A stretch of DNA of 34,608 nt from an uncultured Oceanospirillaceae bacterium (GTDB lineage Bacteria > Pseudomonadota > Gammaproteobacteria > Pseudomonadales > Balneatricaceae). Under the pieces are notes generated by a model. It saw nothing but the letters and a program-made list of their open reading frames with translations. It had not been told where the DNA came from and did not search any database. Position 1 is the stretch's first letter. Each line of letters starts with the position of its first letter. The translations under genes were made by a program, and so were the position numbers. The DNA is taken from assembly GCA_937138495.1 (NCBI GenBank), contig CAKZPE010000058.1:1-34608 (forward strand), written 5' to 3'. Shown piece by piece: positions 34,348 through 34,608 of the stretch.

Positions 34348-34608
34348 ATGACTGATCAGGATAGCCTGCCCAAAGGGCTGGCTAAATCGTTTTCTTATCT
34401 CAGCTGGATCTGCCTGCTGGGGGTGCTTTATCTTGTATTTGGGGATGTGATTGAATCCCAATACAATCCGAATAAAGATTTAAACAGCCAGCAGCAGGCC
34501 GGAAAACCTGTGGTTCTGACCCGAAACAAACAGGGGCATTACATTGCGCCGGGGCTGATTAACCAGCAGCCCGTGGTGTTTCTGCTGGATACCGGTGCCA
34601 CCAATGTC
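34348..34608 (+). CDS. Retroviral-type aspartic protease family protein (partial, cut by window end)
   Basis: 87 codons are visible and run off the window. A membrane helix at about 14-32 (FSYLSWICLLGVLYLVFGD) anchors the protein in the inner membrane with the rest probably periplasmic. At the end, PVVFLLDTGATNV is the catalytic D-T-G-A motif of the clan AA, retropepsin-like bacterial family (TIGR02281-type), which works as a homodimer. Preceded by NKQGHYIAPGLINQQ, the usual lead-in with a beta-hairpin. The ATG at 34348 (GGA six bases upstream) is preferred over the ATG at 34342. Substrates of this family are mostly unknown. Confidence 0.85.
   Translation, partial: MTDQDSLPKGLAKSFSYLSWICLLGVLYLVFGDVIESQYNPNKDLNSQQQAGKPVVLTRNKQGHYIAPGLINQQPVVFLLDTGATNV

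Overview
The window looks like a chromosome segment of a marine-type gammaproteobacterium; an Oceanospirillaceae-like lineage is an inference from gene content and style only. It has moderate GC, many signalling genes, xenosiderophore uptake without siderophore synthesis, and a bacterial SRP RNA. Two stretches are visibly more AT-rich: the toxin-antitoxin pair at the left end and the DUF2892/EAL pair at about 31.4-33.6 kb.

Layout. (1) 0.35-1.0 kb: a HigBA-type toxin-antitoxin operon whose palindromic operator lies on the -10 box. (2) 1.1-6.8 kb: an iron module with an AraC regulator diverging from a TonB-dependent receptor, an RhtX/FptX-like MFS permease and a DUF2470/siderophore-interacting reductase, with a Fur-box-like site between the divergent genes. 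Together they would carry a ferric siderophore across both membranes and release the iron. (3) 7.0-9.4 kb: a divergent CsrA-like protein, a membrane protein ORF with a nested lipoprotein gene, and a class IV aminotransferase. (4) 9.7-19.3 kb, minus strand: a seven-gene operon of an M81/MlrC-like metallopeptidase, a peptide-type ABC importer (binding protein, two permeases, fused double ATPase), a YtcJ-like amidohydrolase and a CobW-family GTPase. A divergent XRE regulator follows, and two pairs of TGACGC(G/T) direct repeats lie in the divergent promoter. This reads as an uptake-and-hydrolysis pathway for an unknown peptide or amide, with a metallochaperone for its metalloenzymes.

(5) 20.3-24.3 kb: a membrane PAS-GGDEF-EAL protein divergent from an orphan periplasmic binding protein, resembling NspS/MbaA-type receptor pairs. 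(6) 24.4-26.2 kb: a small XRE protein, a UspA protein, and a LuxR-type response regulator with a 15-bp minisatellite at its 3' end. (7) 26.2-30.3 kb: a long structured leader, a 569-residue protein I do not recognise, a DUF3726-like protein and a LysR regulator. (8) 30.3-31.2 kb: a gene graveyard with a decayed copy of the 4.5S/SRP RNA gene, whose 3' end now supplies the LysR C-terminus, and a decayed copy of the nearby LuxR regulator. (9) 31.4-33.6 kb: an AT-rich DUF2892 protein coupled to a membrane EAL phosphodiesterase with a degenerate GGDEF domain and a periplasmic cysteine cluster. (10) 33.7-34.6 kb: the apparently functional 4.5S RNA gene (ffs, minus strand) with its promoter, tandem partial copies of its 3' half downstream, and the start of a retroviral-type aspartic protease gene cut by the window end.

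The least expected items are the SRP-RNA copies, the M81/ABC/amidohydrolase/CobW operon with its operator array, and the uncharacterised 569-residue/DUF3726/LysR locus. No CRISPR array, tRNA, rRNA, complete insertion sequence or prophage was seen.
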